Source: Senegalimassilia faecalis (lineage in GTDB: Bacteria > Actinomycetota > Coriobacteriia > Coriobacteriales > Eggerthellaceae). Taken from it: DNA of 64,000 nt. Positions 17,251-25,020 of this stretch are shown here, one piece after another. The position numbers and the translations under genes are program-made. The stretch covers positions 1,426,001-1,490,000 of the forward strand of contig NZ_SDPW01000001.1 in the NCBI RefSeq assembly GCF_004135645.1. Direction: 5' to 3'. How positions within the stretch are numbered: the first letter of the stretch is position 1; every line of letters begins with the position of its first letter. A model generated the notes under the pieces. It was not told the origin of the DNA. It made no database searches and was given only the letters and a program-made list of their open reading frames with translations.

Positions 17251-18804
17251 CTATTGCTGCAAAGCTGCCAAGAATTGCTCCGTGGCATGCTCGATATCAG
17301 CCGTGGTTCCGTCGATGACCTCGGTGAAGCGGATGGGCAGCTCGTCGAGCTCGGCCAAGCCGCGCGGCACGTCGTGATGGCCAGATTCCTGCGCTACCAG
17401 TTCATTGAGTTGGCAGCCGGAAAGCGCCTCGACGTCTGCGGGCAGCGGTTCACCAGGCTCCATGTCGTGCAGCGCGCGGTAGACGTTGTTGCCGAACTTC
17501 GCCCAATGGGCCGTGCTTGCGATAAGCACGGGGTTTTCGCCGCGCAGGTTCTGCGCTGCGCGGTACGCAACGGCGGTGTGAGGATCAAGCAGGTAGTCGT
17601 GCTTGTCGAGCACCTCTTTGATGGTGCGCAGGCATTCGCTGTTGTCGACGCTGTCGGCGGCGAAGTGCTCGCGCACGCGCTTGAACGTTTCCTCATCAAC
17701 GCGGAAGCGACGCTTCGTCTTCAGGTCGGACATCCATTCGGCAATGGCTTGCGCGTTGCGGTCCGTCAGTTCGAACAGCTGTCGCTCCAGGTTGGAGCTG
17801 ACCAGGATGTCCATGGAGGGAGAGGGCGTCAGCACGAACGGGCGGTCGGACACGTCGTAGGTACCGGTATTGATGAAGTCGGTGAGCACGCGGTTTTCGT
17901 TGCTGGCGCACAGCAGCATGTCGATGGGGGTGCCCATGCGCTTGGCGTAATACGCGGCCAGGATGTTGCCGAAGTTGCCGGTGGGCACGCACACGTCAAG
18001 CGGGTCGCCGGCCGAAAGCTTGCCGTCGGCAACAAGCTGCGCGTAAGCGGAAACGTAGTACACGACCTGTGGCAACAGGCGGCCCCAGTTAATGGAGTTC
18101 GCGCTTGAAAGCGACATGCCGTGTTCGGCAAGCAGCTTTGCGGCGAACTTCTCGTCGCCGAAGACGTTCTTCGCGCCCGTTTGGCAGTCGTCGAAGTTGC
18201 CGCGCACGCCCCACACATTGACGTTGCCGCCGCGCTGCGTTGCCATCTGGCGGTACTGGATATCGCTGACGCCGCCATCGGGGTACATAACCGAGATGCT
18301 GACATGGTCAAGGTCGCGGAATCCTTCGAGCGCCGCCTTGCCGGTGTCGCCCGACGTGGCAACCAGGATAAGGAAGTCGTGGTCAAGGCGGCCTTGCTCG
18401 CGCAGCTGCGAGGCGGAGGCGCTGAAGAAGCGCGGCAGGCACTGCAGCGCCATGTCCTTAAACGCGCTGGTAGGGCCATGCCACAGTTCAAGCACGTGGG
18501 TGTTGGCGTCAAGCGACGTGATGGGACAGATGCGCTCATCGTCGAAGTTGCTGCCGTATGCCTGGCCCATAAGCTCGTCGATGGTCTGCGCCGGCAGGTT
18601 CACACCGAAAGCGCGATAGATGCTGGCCGCGCGCTGAGCGTAAGGAAGCTTGGCAAGCGCACAGATATCGTCGATGGTCAGTTGGGGAATGTTCATGGGG
18701 ACGTACAAGCCGCCGCCATCGGCAAGGCCGTTGATAACAGCTTCCGTGAACTCGACGGGTTCGGTAACGCATCCGCGCGTGTCGATGTAGCGATTGTCTT
18801 CCAT
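17251..18804 (-). CDS. thrC: threonine synthase
   Basis: 517 aa. A PLP enzyme that converts O-phosphohomoserine to threonine. GLADGGGLYVP near residue 26 and the PLP-lysine motif WHGPTSAFKDMALQ (Lys116) are diagnostic. LVATSGDTGKAALEGF binds the cofactor phosphate, and VCVPTGNFGNILAAYYAKRMG follows. The length is that of the longer, yeast/E. coli-type clade. It begins at ATG 18804 on the minus strand. The region upstream (to 19167) is shared with the divergent feo genes. Confidence 0.95.
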   Translation of the reverse strand: MEDNRYIDTRGCVTEPVEFTEAVINGLADGGGLYVPMNIPQLTIDDICALAKLPYAQRAASIYRAFGVNLPAQTIDELMGQAYGSNFDDERICPITSLDANTHVLELWHGPTSAFKDMALQCLPRFFSASASQLREQGRLDHDFLILVATSGDTGKAALEGFRDLDHVSISVMYPDGGVSDIQYRQMATQRGGNVNVWGVRGNFDDCQTGAKNVFGDEKFAAKLLAEHGMSLSSANSINWGRLLPQVVYYVSAYAQLVADGKLSAGDPLDVCVPTGNFGNILAAYYAKRMGTPIDMLLCASNENRVLTDFINTGTYDVSDRPFVLTPSPSMDILVSSNLERQLFELTDRNAQAIAEWMSDLKTKRRFRVDEETFKRVREHFAADSVDNSECLRTIKEVLDKHDYLLDPHTAVAYRAAQNLRGENPVLIASTAHWAKFGNNVYRALHDMEPGEPLPADVEALSGCQLNELVAQESGHHDVPRGLAELDELPIRFTEVIDGTTADIEHATEQFLAALQQ

Positions 18805-19167
18805 GGGCTTTAGGCTTTCTCCGTTTTAGGGGCGAACAAGATTATTCATCTATAGCATACTATTTCCAAGTAAGTACAGATGGAAGAACGTTTTGGGACT
18901 CTTCACGCAAACGGCAGTGGATGCGGGATAGAGGGCGCAGGACGGGTGCGCTTTTGGGACGCGCGCTGCGTTTGGAGGGGCGGTGCGTCGCGGATAAGCG
19001 GCTAGCTTGGCCGGCTGGGACCCAGGCGTAAAAACGTGAAGTTATTGTGGTGAAACACTGAAAAATTACCCTAGGCGCACAAAAAAGTTGCTCAACGGTT
19101 CCATTTTAAGTCAAACAGGTATAACATCATTACGTTCTACAAGGTTAACTCATGACGGGAGTGCAAC
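18805..19167. promoter_or_regulatory. 363-base divergent intergenic region between thrC and feoA
   Basis: No open frame of interest. On the minus strand an extended -10-like TGCTATAGAT (about 18848-18857) may serve thrC; no good -35 is seen. On the + strand an AT-rich stretch with TATAAC near 19120 precedes feoA. The half-site TAACTCA at 19146-19152 matches one arm of the palindrome upstream of feoB, so it may bind the same regulator. No T-box-like antiterminator is evident upstream of thrC. Confidence 0.4.
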
Positions 19168-19464
19168 ATGGAGAGTGTGATGGCAGCTGCTGCGCAAGGT
19201 GCGGCAAACGCTGATTCCGTGTCCGGCGTGTCCGTTCAGCAGATGCCGCTGTCTTTCTTGAAAGAAGGCGAAGCGGCACGCGTGGTGAAGGTGCGCGGCA
19301 GGGGAGATTTGCAGCATCACCTGGAGAATCTCGGCTTCGTGGAAGGTGCCGAGGTCAAGGTTGTTTCCGGTGTTGCCGGCGATTTGATCGTGTCGGTGAA
19401 AGGCGCGCAGGTGGCTATCGGCCGTCAGGCTGCAGCCCATATCATCACCACCGCTGGCGTATAA
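19168..19464 (+). CDS. feoA: FeoA-like protein (first copy)
   Basis: 98 aa from ATG 19168, with a GGGAG site at about 19157. An N-terminal extension of about 25 residues precedes a FeoA SH3-like domain: MPLSFLKEGEAARVVKVRGRGDLQHHLENLGFVEGAEVKVVSGVAGDLIVSVKGAQVAIGR (written here from about residue 26). FeoA is a small cytoplasmic partner of the ferrous iron transporter FeoB. A second FeoA follows; tandem feoA copies are common in anaerobes. Confidence 0.88.
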   Translation: MESVMAAAAQGAANADSVSGVSVQQMPLSFLKEGEAARVVKVRGRGDLQHHLENLGFVEGAEVKVVSGVAGDLIVSVKGAQVAIGRQAAAHIITTAGV

Positions 19465-19582
19465 AGGCGCCGCAATCATTTTGGCGAACCTGGCCGCAGG
19501 TACACCTGCGGCCATTCGCGTGGCCGCATGCGGTCACGTACGAAGTTAGATGCAACTAAGAGAGAAGAGAGGAGAAAGCTTC

Positions 19583-19819
19583 ATGGCTGAGGTTCAGGGC
19601 AAAACGCTGCGCGACGTGAAGATCGGCGAATCCGCAACGGTGCGACGCCTTACCGGCGAGGGCGCGCTGAAGCGCCACATCATGGACATGGGCATCACGA
19701 AAGGCGTCGAGGTGTTCGTGCGCAAGGTTGCGCCGCTTGGCGATCCCATCGAAGTGACCGTCCGCGGTTACGAGCTGTCGCTGCGCAAAAGCGAAGCGGA
19801 AAGCATCCTCGTCAACTAG
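19583..19819 (+). CDS. feoA: FeoA-like protein (second copy)
   Basis: 78 aa from ATG 19583, chosen for the GAGGAGAAAG site just upstream. The FeoA fold is clear: TLRDVKIGESATVRRLTGEGALKRHIMDMGITKGVEVFVRKVAPLGDPIEVTVRGYELSLRKSEAESI (split: residues about 8-75). It is closer to the canonical FeoA length than the first copy. It lies between feoA1 and feoB, with about 190 bases before feoB that contain a palindromic regulator-like site, so feoB may be separately controlled. Confidence 0.9.
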   Translation: MAEVQGKTLRDVKIGESATVRRLTGEGALKRHIMDMGITKGVEVFVRKVAPLGDPIEVTVRGYELSLRKSEAESILVN

Positions 19820-19893
19820 TGCGCAAGCTGGCGTGTACAGCCGGCGCATGAGTTGACGATGATTCGGGCGCACGTGTGCCATTTTTTAAGGAA

Positions 19894-19917
19894 TTGAGTT
19901 ACCATTTGCTAACTCAA
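19894..19917. promoter_or_regulatory. palindromic operator-like site upstream of feoB
   Basis: TTGAGTTA-N8-TAACTCAA is a perfect 8-bp inverted repeat with an 8-base spacer, 92 bases before the feoB start. DtxR/IdeR/MntR-family regulators bind dyads of about this size, and such a regulator is encoded at 23421. One arm (TAACTCA) recurs before feoA1. Assignment to that regulator is inference. Confidence 0.5.
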
Positions 19918-20009
19918 AATGGCCTCTGACCTGGGGTGATATTTGTTACCGAAGGGTAATGGATAGCCCCGGAAAACAAGCGAGGCCGCACATACACGAA
20001 AGGTTGAAC

Positions 20010-22604
20010 ATGGGAATCTGCATTGCGCTTGCCGGCAACCCGAACTGCGGCAAGACGACGATGTTCAACGACCTGACCGGCGCCAACCAATACGTTGGCA
20101 ACTGGCCGGGCGTTACCGTCGAGAAGAAAGAGGGCAAGTACACGCGCGACAAGGACGTGACCATCACGGACTTGCCGGGCATCTACTCGCTGTCTCCGTA
20201 TTCGCCCGAGGAAATCGTGGCGCGCGACTACCTGCTTGAGGGCGGCCCCGATGCCGTCATCAACTTGATCGACGCAACGAACCTTGAGCGCAACCTGTAC
20301 CTGACCAGCCAGATCCTGAACCTGGGCGTGCCGGTTGTCATCGCGCTGAACATGATGGACCTGGTGGAGAAAAACGGCGACAAGATCGACGTTGCCGGCC
20401 TGTCCAAAGAGCTCGGCTGCCCCATCGTCCCCACGTCGGCCTTGAAGGGTCGCGGCATGGAAGACGTCGTGAAGGCCGCCATCGACGCTGCGAAGGGCAA
20501 CAAGGTTCCCGCCACGCAGATGAAGTTCGACGCCGCCGTCGAGGAAGCGCTCACGAAGATCGAAGGCGTTCTGGGCAACAAGGTGCCCGCGGCCGCTGCA
20601 CGCTGGTACGCCATTAAGCTGTTCGAGGCCGAAGACAAAACCATCACCGATCTCAAGCTTCCCAAGGCTGACCTTGACGCCATCGCGGCCATCCGCGAAT
20701 CCATCGAGGACAAGTTCGACGACGATGCCGAGTCCATCGTCACGGCCGAGCGCTACAACGCCATCAGCCACGTCATCGACAAGACGGTCAAGCGCACGCG
20801 CACGGGTCTGACCACGTCGCAGAAGATCGACCGCGTTGTGACGAACCGTTGGCTTGGCCTGCCCATCTTCATCGTCATCATGTTCTTTGTCTACTGGCTG
20901 GCGGTTTCCGTCGGCGGCGGCGTGGTGACCGACTGGGCCAACGACGGCATTTCCGGCGACGGCTGGCTCTACACCGGCGGCGCCGCTTACGAGGAAGCAA
21001 CCGCGGAGTACGAGGATGCGCACTCCCAGGTTGTCGCCTACGTCGAGAACATCCTGGGCGTTGACGAAGAGTCCGAGCTTCCCTCCGATGAATCGCAGGA
21101 AGTGCTTGACGCGCTGGCCGCTGAAGAGCCCGAAGCTCCCGAGGACGATGCCGACGCAGATGCCGTGGCCGATTACGAAGACGCCATGGCCGAGTACGAG
21201 GATGCTCAGGCGCTTGTAGCCGACTTCGACGAGCAGGCCGAGTCTACTCACGCTGTGGCAACCATGGAGGTTGAGGACGAGGACGGCAACGTCGAGGAGC
21301 AGCAGATTACCTTCGCCGACTACCAGAAGGCGCTTGAGGTAGAAGAGCCCGATCCTTCTGATGGCACGTGGGGCCTGTGGATCCCCGGTCTTGGCGCCAT
21401 CATCGGGAACGCCATGGAGGCTGCCGACGTGGCCCCGTGGCTGCAGTCGCTCGTCAACGACGGCATCGTAGCCGGCGTCGGCGCGGTCATCGGCTTCATC
21501 CCCCAGATGGTCATCCTGTTCCTGCTGCTCGGCATCCTTGAGCTGTGCGGCTACATGTCCCGCGTCGCGTTCATCATGGACCGCATCTTCCGTAAGTTCG
21601 GTCTGTCCGGCAAGTCGTTCATCCCGATGCTCATCGCTTCCGGCTGCGGCGTGCCTGCCGTCATGTCCACGAAGACCATCGAGAACGAGATGGATCGTCG
21701 CATGACCATCATGACCACCACCATGATTCCCTGCGGCGCCAAGATGCCCATCATCGCGCTGGTGTTCGGCGCGCTGGCATCCGGCGACTCCTCTGCCACC
21801 TGGTATGTTGCACCGCTGTTCTACTTCCTGGGTGTCATCGCCATCATCATCTCCGGCATCATGCTGAAGAAGACGAAGCTGTTCGCGGGCGAAACCACGC
21901 CGTTCGTTATGGAGCTGCCCGAGTACCACATGCCTACCGTGAAGTCCATCCTGCTGTCCATGTGGGAGCGCGTGAAGGGCTACATCATCAAGGCTGGTAC
22001 CATCATCTTCCTGTCCACCATCGTCATCTGGTTCCTCATGAACTTCGGCGATGCGGGCTCTGGCTTCGGCTTGCTTGACGCCGACGAGCCCGATTACATG
22101 GACTACAGCCTGATGGCGGGCCTCGGCAACCTGCTTGCTTGGATCTTCGCGCCGCTGGGCTTCGACAACTGGCAGGCAACCGCTACCGCCGTCACCGGCC
22201 TGGTTGCTAAGGAGAACGTCGTTGCTACCGTCGGCATCATCACGCAGCTTGCCGATTACGGCGAGGCTGACCCGCAGCTGTGGTTCGGCTTCCTGCAGAT
22301 GCTCGGCGCTTCGAAGGCCGCGGTCGTTGCGTTCTGCGCCTTCAACCTGCTGTGCGCTCCGTGCTTCGCTGCTATGGGCACCATTCGCCAGCAGCAGAAC
22401 AACGCGAAGTGGTTCTGGATCACCATCGGCTACATGTGCGGCTTCGCTTGGTGTGTCGGCACGATGCTGTACCAGTTCGTGGGCTTGGCAACGGGCGAGG
22501 TGAGCTTCAACGTGTTCACCGTTGTGGCCATCGTCATTGCCGCAGCCATGCTGTTCCAGCTGTTCCGTCCCATGCCCAAGCGCAAGGAAGAGCAGTCGAA
22601 GTAA
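20010..22604 (+). CDS. feoB: ferrous iron transport protein B
   Basis: 864 aa from ATG 20010 (AAAGG at 19999-20003). The N-terminal GTPase domain has G1 GNPNCGKTT (9-17), G3 DLPG (54-57) and G4 NMMD (114-117). Membrane helices start at about residue 285. The FeoB core motifs SGCGVPAVMSTKTIENEMDRR and ATGLVAKENVV-like TGLVAKENVVATVG are present. Between the first and second helices (about residues 315-450) is a long, very acidic insertion with repeated Tyr-Glu-Asp-Ala-like units, predicted to be outside the cell; most FeoB proteins have a far shorter loop. It imports Fe(II). Confidence 0.96.
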   Translation: MGICIALAGNPNCGKTTMFNDLTGANQYVGNWPGVTVEKKEGKYTRDKDVTITDLPGIYSLSPYSPEEIVARDYLLEGGPDAVINLIDATNLERNLYLTSQILNLGVPVVIALNMMDLVEKNGDKIDVAGLSKELGCPIVPTSALKGRGMEDVVKAAIDAAKGNKVPATQMKFDAAVEEALTKIEGVLGNKVPAAAARWYAIKLFEAEDKTITDLKLPKADLDAIAAIRESIEDKFDDDAESIVTAERYNAISHVIDKTVKRTRTGLTTSQKIDRVVTNRWLGLPIFIVIMFFVYWLAVSVGGGVVTDWANDGISGDGWLYTGGAAYEEATAEYEDAHSQVVAYVENILGVDEESELPSDESQEVLDALAAEEPEAPEDDADADAVADYEDAMAEYEDAQALVADFDEQAESTHAVATMEVEDEDGNVEEQQITFADYQKALEVEEPDPSDGTWGLWIPGLGAIIGNAMEAADVAPWLQSLVNDGIVAGVGAVIGFIPQMVILFLLLGILELCGYMSRVAFIMDRIFRKFGLSGKSFIPMLIASGCGVPAVMSTKTIENEMDRRMTIMTTTMIPCGAKMPIIALVFGALASGDSSATWYVAPLFYFLGVIAIIISGIMLKKTKLFAGETTPFVMELPEYHMPTVKSILLSMWERVKGYIIKAGTIIFLSTIVIWFLMNFGDAGSGFGLLDADEPDYMDYSLMAGLGNLLAWIFAPLGFDNWQATATAVTGLVAKENVVATVGIITQLADYGEADPQLWFGFLQMLGASKAAVVAFCAFNLLCAPCFAAMGTIRQQQNNAKWFWITIGYMCGFAWCVGTMLYQFVGLATGEVSFNVFTVVAIVIAAAMLFQLFRPMPKRKEEQSK

Positions 22605-22775
22605 GTGCCGATGTTGCAATGTCAACCATGTGCTACTGATGTTGTGACCTCATGAAACGTTTGTGCGGGACGCTGCCTTTCCGGTGGCGTCCCGCCTGTA
22701 TTCGCGCTACCATGTGCGCAAAACGCAACGCGTGCGCAAAGCCGTGCGCGCAACCGAAAGAAAAGGAGGCAGGCA

Positions 22776-22994
22776 GTGATTTTCGGATTGGAATTCACGC
22801 CGTCTACCGTGGTTGTCCTTGCCATCGTCGTGGCGTGGGCCGTGTGGGCCGTGCGCCGCTTGTGGCGCAACGGCATGTGCGACAGCCACGCCGATAGCCC
22901 GCGCGGGTGCTCGGGCGGCTGCGGTGGGTGCGCCGGATGCGGTGCCGCGGCGCGCATGGCGGCCGACATGCAGAAAGTGGTTGGAACGAAATAG
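22776..22994 (+). CDS. FeoB-associated Cys-rich membrane peptide
   Basis: 72 aa from GTG 22776 with an AAAGGAGG site at about 22762. One membrane helix (STVVVLAIVVAWAVWAVRRLW) is followed by CDSHADSPRGCSGGCGGCAGCG, a Cys/Gly cluster able to bind metal. Small proteins of this kind (FeoC-like or 'FeoB-associated Cys-rich') commonly follow feoB in anaerobes. The role in iron delivery or sensing is not settled. Confidence 0.8.
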   Translation: MIFGLEFTPSTVVVLAIVVAWAVWAVRRLWRNGMCDSHADSPRGCSGGCGGCAGCGAAARMAADMQKVVGTK

Positions 22995-23039
22995 GGAAGG
23001 GCGCGCTGCGTTTGCGCGTCATCTACCGACCTGATCAGC

Positions 23040-23072
23040 AAGGGAGGGCTGGCATTGTGCCGGCCCTCCCTT
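23040..23072 (+). terminator. terminator of the feo operon
   Basis: AAGGGAGGGCTGGCA pairs with TGCCGGCCCTCCCTT across a 3-base loop (one G-T pair). The stem is strong; the T-run after it is short. Confidence 0.75.
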
Positions 23073-23128
23073 GCCTTATGTTCTGGAAAGCGAAAAAGAA
23101 GCTAAGGAAAACTTTTTAGAAAAAGTTA

Positions 23129-23169
23129 TTGACGGTTTACTCAAGTTACCCTATACTGACAAATGTCAG
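23129..23169 (+). promoter_or_regulatory. strong sigma-A-like promoter with overlapping palindrome
   Basis: TTGACG (23129-23134), a 17-base spacer and TATACT (23152-23157) form the best promoter match in the window. A perfect palindrome CTGACA-AA-TGTCAG (23156-23169) overlaps the -10 and the expected start point, as an operator would. It points toward a structured C-rich leader or small RNA and then the DtxR-family gene. Confidence 0.7.
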
Positions 23170-23360
23170 CGGTAAGCAATCCCCCCCCCAAGCGAACCGC
23201 TGGTCTCCTCTCTTCTTGCTGACCCGGTGGTGAAGCTCCTCTCGTCTGGCTATCACCACATCAGCTTGCCAGCGAGGGCCTTCTACCCCCCTCTCCGCCC
23301 TCGCTGGCTCCTCTCCTTTTCATCCTCTCATCGCGCTAAAACGGCCCGTCCGTTGCTTTT
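23164..23360 (+). ncRNA. candidate C-rich regulatory RNA or structured 5' leader
   Basis: Three successive stem-loops follow the promoter. The first is 23167-23173/23196-23202, with nine C's in the loop. The second is 23227-23233/23253-23259, with CTCCTCTC in the loop. The third is 23268-23279/23297-23308, 12 bp, with a CCCCCCTCTCC loop. The pyrimidine motif CTCCTCTC also recurs between and after them. Such loops are complementary to Shine-Dalgarno sequences, as in C-rich sRNAs such as FsrA. No sound open frame fits; a weak 106-codon frame has no ribosome site. It could instead be the long leader of the gene at 23421. The 3' end is uncertain. Confidence 0.42.
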
Positions 23361-23420
23361 CGGTGACGTGTTGCATCGCTGTGGTACTATGAAAACCACG
23401 TATGAAGAAAGGAGGGGCCA

Positions 23421-23801
23421 ATGGAAAAGATGTCCAAGTCGCACGAAGATTATCTTGAGGCCATCGTCATGCTCGGAGGCACGACGGAAGTGTCTGTTCG
23501 CTCGGTCGACATCGCCAACAAAATGGGCGTTTCCAAGGCTTCCGTGAATAAGGCAGTTACCGCGCTGAAAGAGAAAGCGCTTGCTGAGCAGCCGTATTAT
23601 GGCGATGTGACGTTGACCGAGGCGGGCTATGCGTATGGCACCGCTGTGTACGATCGCCATCGCATGCTTTCGAAGTTCTTGAACAAGGAGCTGGGCATTC
23701 CCGAGGATGTTGCCGAGCAGGAGGCATGCCTTATGGAGCACGCCATCAGCGACGAGTCGTTCGAGAAATGGAGAGCTTATATTAAAAAGCTCGACCTGTA
23801 G
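23421..23801 (+). CDS. DtxR/MntR-family metal-dependent regulator
   Basis: 126 aa from ATG 23421 with GAAAGGAGG just upstream. The winged HTH is SVRSVDIANKMGVSKASVNKAVTALKEKALAEQ (about 24-57), then the DtxR dimerisation/metal region with RHRMLSKFLNKELGIPEDVAEQEACLMEHAISDESFEKW (about 77-118). Conserved Glu, Cys and His residues there (EQEACLMEH) are the usual metal ligands. No C-terminal SH3 domain is present, so it is of the short MntR-like type. Its place after the feo genes suggests Fe(II) or Mn(II) sensing. A -10-like TACTAT lies about 35 bases upstream. Confidence 0.88.
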   Translation: MEKMSKSHEDYLEAIVMLGGTTEVSVRSVDIANKMGVSKASVNKAVTALKEKALAEQPYYGDVTLTEAGYAYGTAVYDRHRMLSKFLNKELGIPEDVAEQEACLMEHAISDESFEKWRAYIKKLDL

Positions 23802-23838
23802 CGCGCAGCTTCAAGTCGCATTTCGAAAAGCCACTGAT

Positions 23839-23875
23839 AAACCCGCTCGTTTTCTCGTGAAGGCAAGCGGGTTTT
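23839..23875 (+). terminator. terminator of the DtxR-family gene
   Basis: AAACCCGCT pairs with AGCGGGTTT (23839-23847/23866-23874), with the T's at the end of the stem continuing as TTTTCT. Confidence 0.75.
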
Positions 23876-23986
23876 CTGCTCTGGTGAGCGCAACGCGCAC
23901 CGGCTTGGTGTGGTATCCTCTCAGTTGCTTCTAGCACGAATCACACTACGAAAACGAACCAGATCCGCTAAGGGGCGATATCTTAC

Positions 23987-25006
23987 ATGTCGAGGCAAGC
24001 TCATATCCTCTCGTTTGACGATGTCAGGCGGGAAAACACCCGCTACTCTTCCACGCCGGTCCGCGCGCATCGCGCCTCTGATGACCCGGCGCAAACCGAG
24101 CGTGCGCCTCGTCGTCAAAACTCTCCGCTGCTGTCGTATCTTTCCGATGATTCGTTTGCCTACGATCCGTACGAGGATAGTGCGTACGGTCGCGAGCGCA
24201 ACGGATCGCGTCGCCGTTCCCGCCCGCAGCAGGCGCCTGAGCGCACCCGCCGCGCATCGGACGGACGTCGTGCGGCTGCGTCGTCGCGCGCCGAGCGTAA
24301 CACCGCACGCGCGAAGCGCGCCGAAAGCACCCGTGTAGAAGCCGATCAGGCCAACGAAGAGTTCGAACAGCGCACCATAACGGCCGCCGATCGCCGCCGC
24401 GCGAAGGCCAAGGCGAAAGTGAAGGCCAAGGCCGAGCGCGCGTATGCCAAACAGTTCGGCTCCGATGCGCCGTCGGGCGAAGATGGCCCGCGCGCTGCGG
24501 TGTACAAAGGCCAGATGGGCGCAAGCCAGCGCCGAGCTCAGCGCATGCAAGAAGGGGAGGGCACGCCGTCGGCAAATCGCCGCAAGGCTGGGTTCTCGCT
24601 TGCATCGCTGTCGGGCATCGCGCAGACGCGCGGCTTCATGGTCGGTGCCGTTGTGGCGGCGTGCCTTGTGCTGTCGTTTATGTTCCTGTACGGGCCGGCG
24701 CAGCAATACTATTGCAGCGTTCGCGACCACGATAAGCTTGCAATCGAATATGCCGCGCTTTCCGATCGCAATAACGCGCTGCAAACCGATGTCGATTCGC
24801 TGCAAACCGACGCCGGCATCGAGCAGCGCGCTCACGATCAGCTCGGTTGGGTGAAACAGGGCGAGGAATCGGCAAAGGTGCGCGGCCTTGACCTGGACAA
24901 TCAGGATCAAGGTACGGGAGTTATCGCCAACATCTCCTCCGACAGCATCCAGGCGCCTACCACGTGGTATTCGCCGGTGCTCGACGTCGTGTTCGGCTAT
25001 AAATAG
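23987..25006 (+). CDS. DivIC/FtsB-like septum formation protein with long N-terminal tail
   Basis: 339 aa. The first 205 residues are basic, Arg/Ala/Glu-rich and low in complexity (RRRSRPQQAPERTRRASDGRR). Then comes one membrane helix (GFMVGAVVAACLVLSFMFLYG, about 213-233) and a coiled coil with the DivIC pattern: DHDKLAIEYAALSDRNNALQTDVDSL, then AHDQLGWVKQGEE. FtsB/DivIC proteins link the divisome to FtsL/FtsQ at midcell. The tail is far longer than in standard members (about 100 aa), and its role is unknown. The gene precedes a Ppx/GppA gene, a common actinobacterial order. Confidence 0.8.
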   Translation: MSRQAHILSFDDVRRENTRYSSTPVRAHRASDDPAQTERAPRRQNSPLLSYLSDDSFAYDPYEDSAYGRERNGSRRRSRPQQAPERTRRASDGRRAAASSRAERNTARAKRAESTRVEADQANEEFEQRTITAADRRRAKAKAKVKAKAERAYAKQFGSDAPSGEDGPRAAVYKGQMGASQRRAQRMQEGEGTPSANRRKAGFSLASLSGIAQTRGFMVGAVVAACLVLSFMFLYGPAQQYYCSVRDHDKLAIEYAALSDRNNALQTDVDSLQTDAGIEQRAHDQLGWVKQGEESAKVRGLDLDNQDQGTGVIANISSDSIQAPTTWYSPVLDVVFGYK

Positions 25007-25020
25007 GTAAGCGGGGACTT

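Noticed and set aside
18805-19167. T-box or amino-acid leader for threonine synthase
   Set aside because: No specifier loop, no antiterminator bulge sequence and no Thr-rich leader peptide could be found.
19914-22625. 903-codon open frame antisense to feoB, His/Asp/Val-rich
   Set aside because: A mirror of the GC-rich codon pattern of feoB; no known domain and no ribosome site.
23227-23547. 106-codon frame from GTG 23227 through the C-rich region
   Set aside because: No ribosome site, low-complexity Leu/Arg/Ser content, and it runs into the DtxR-family gene in another frame; the hairpins explain the region better.
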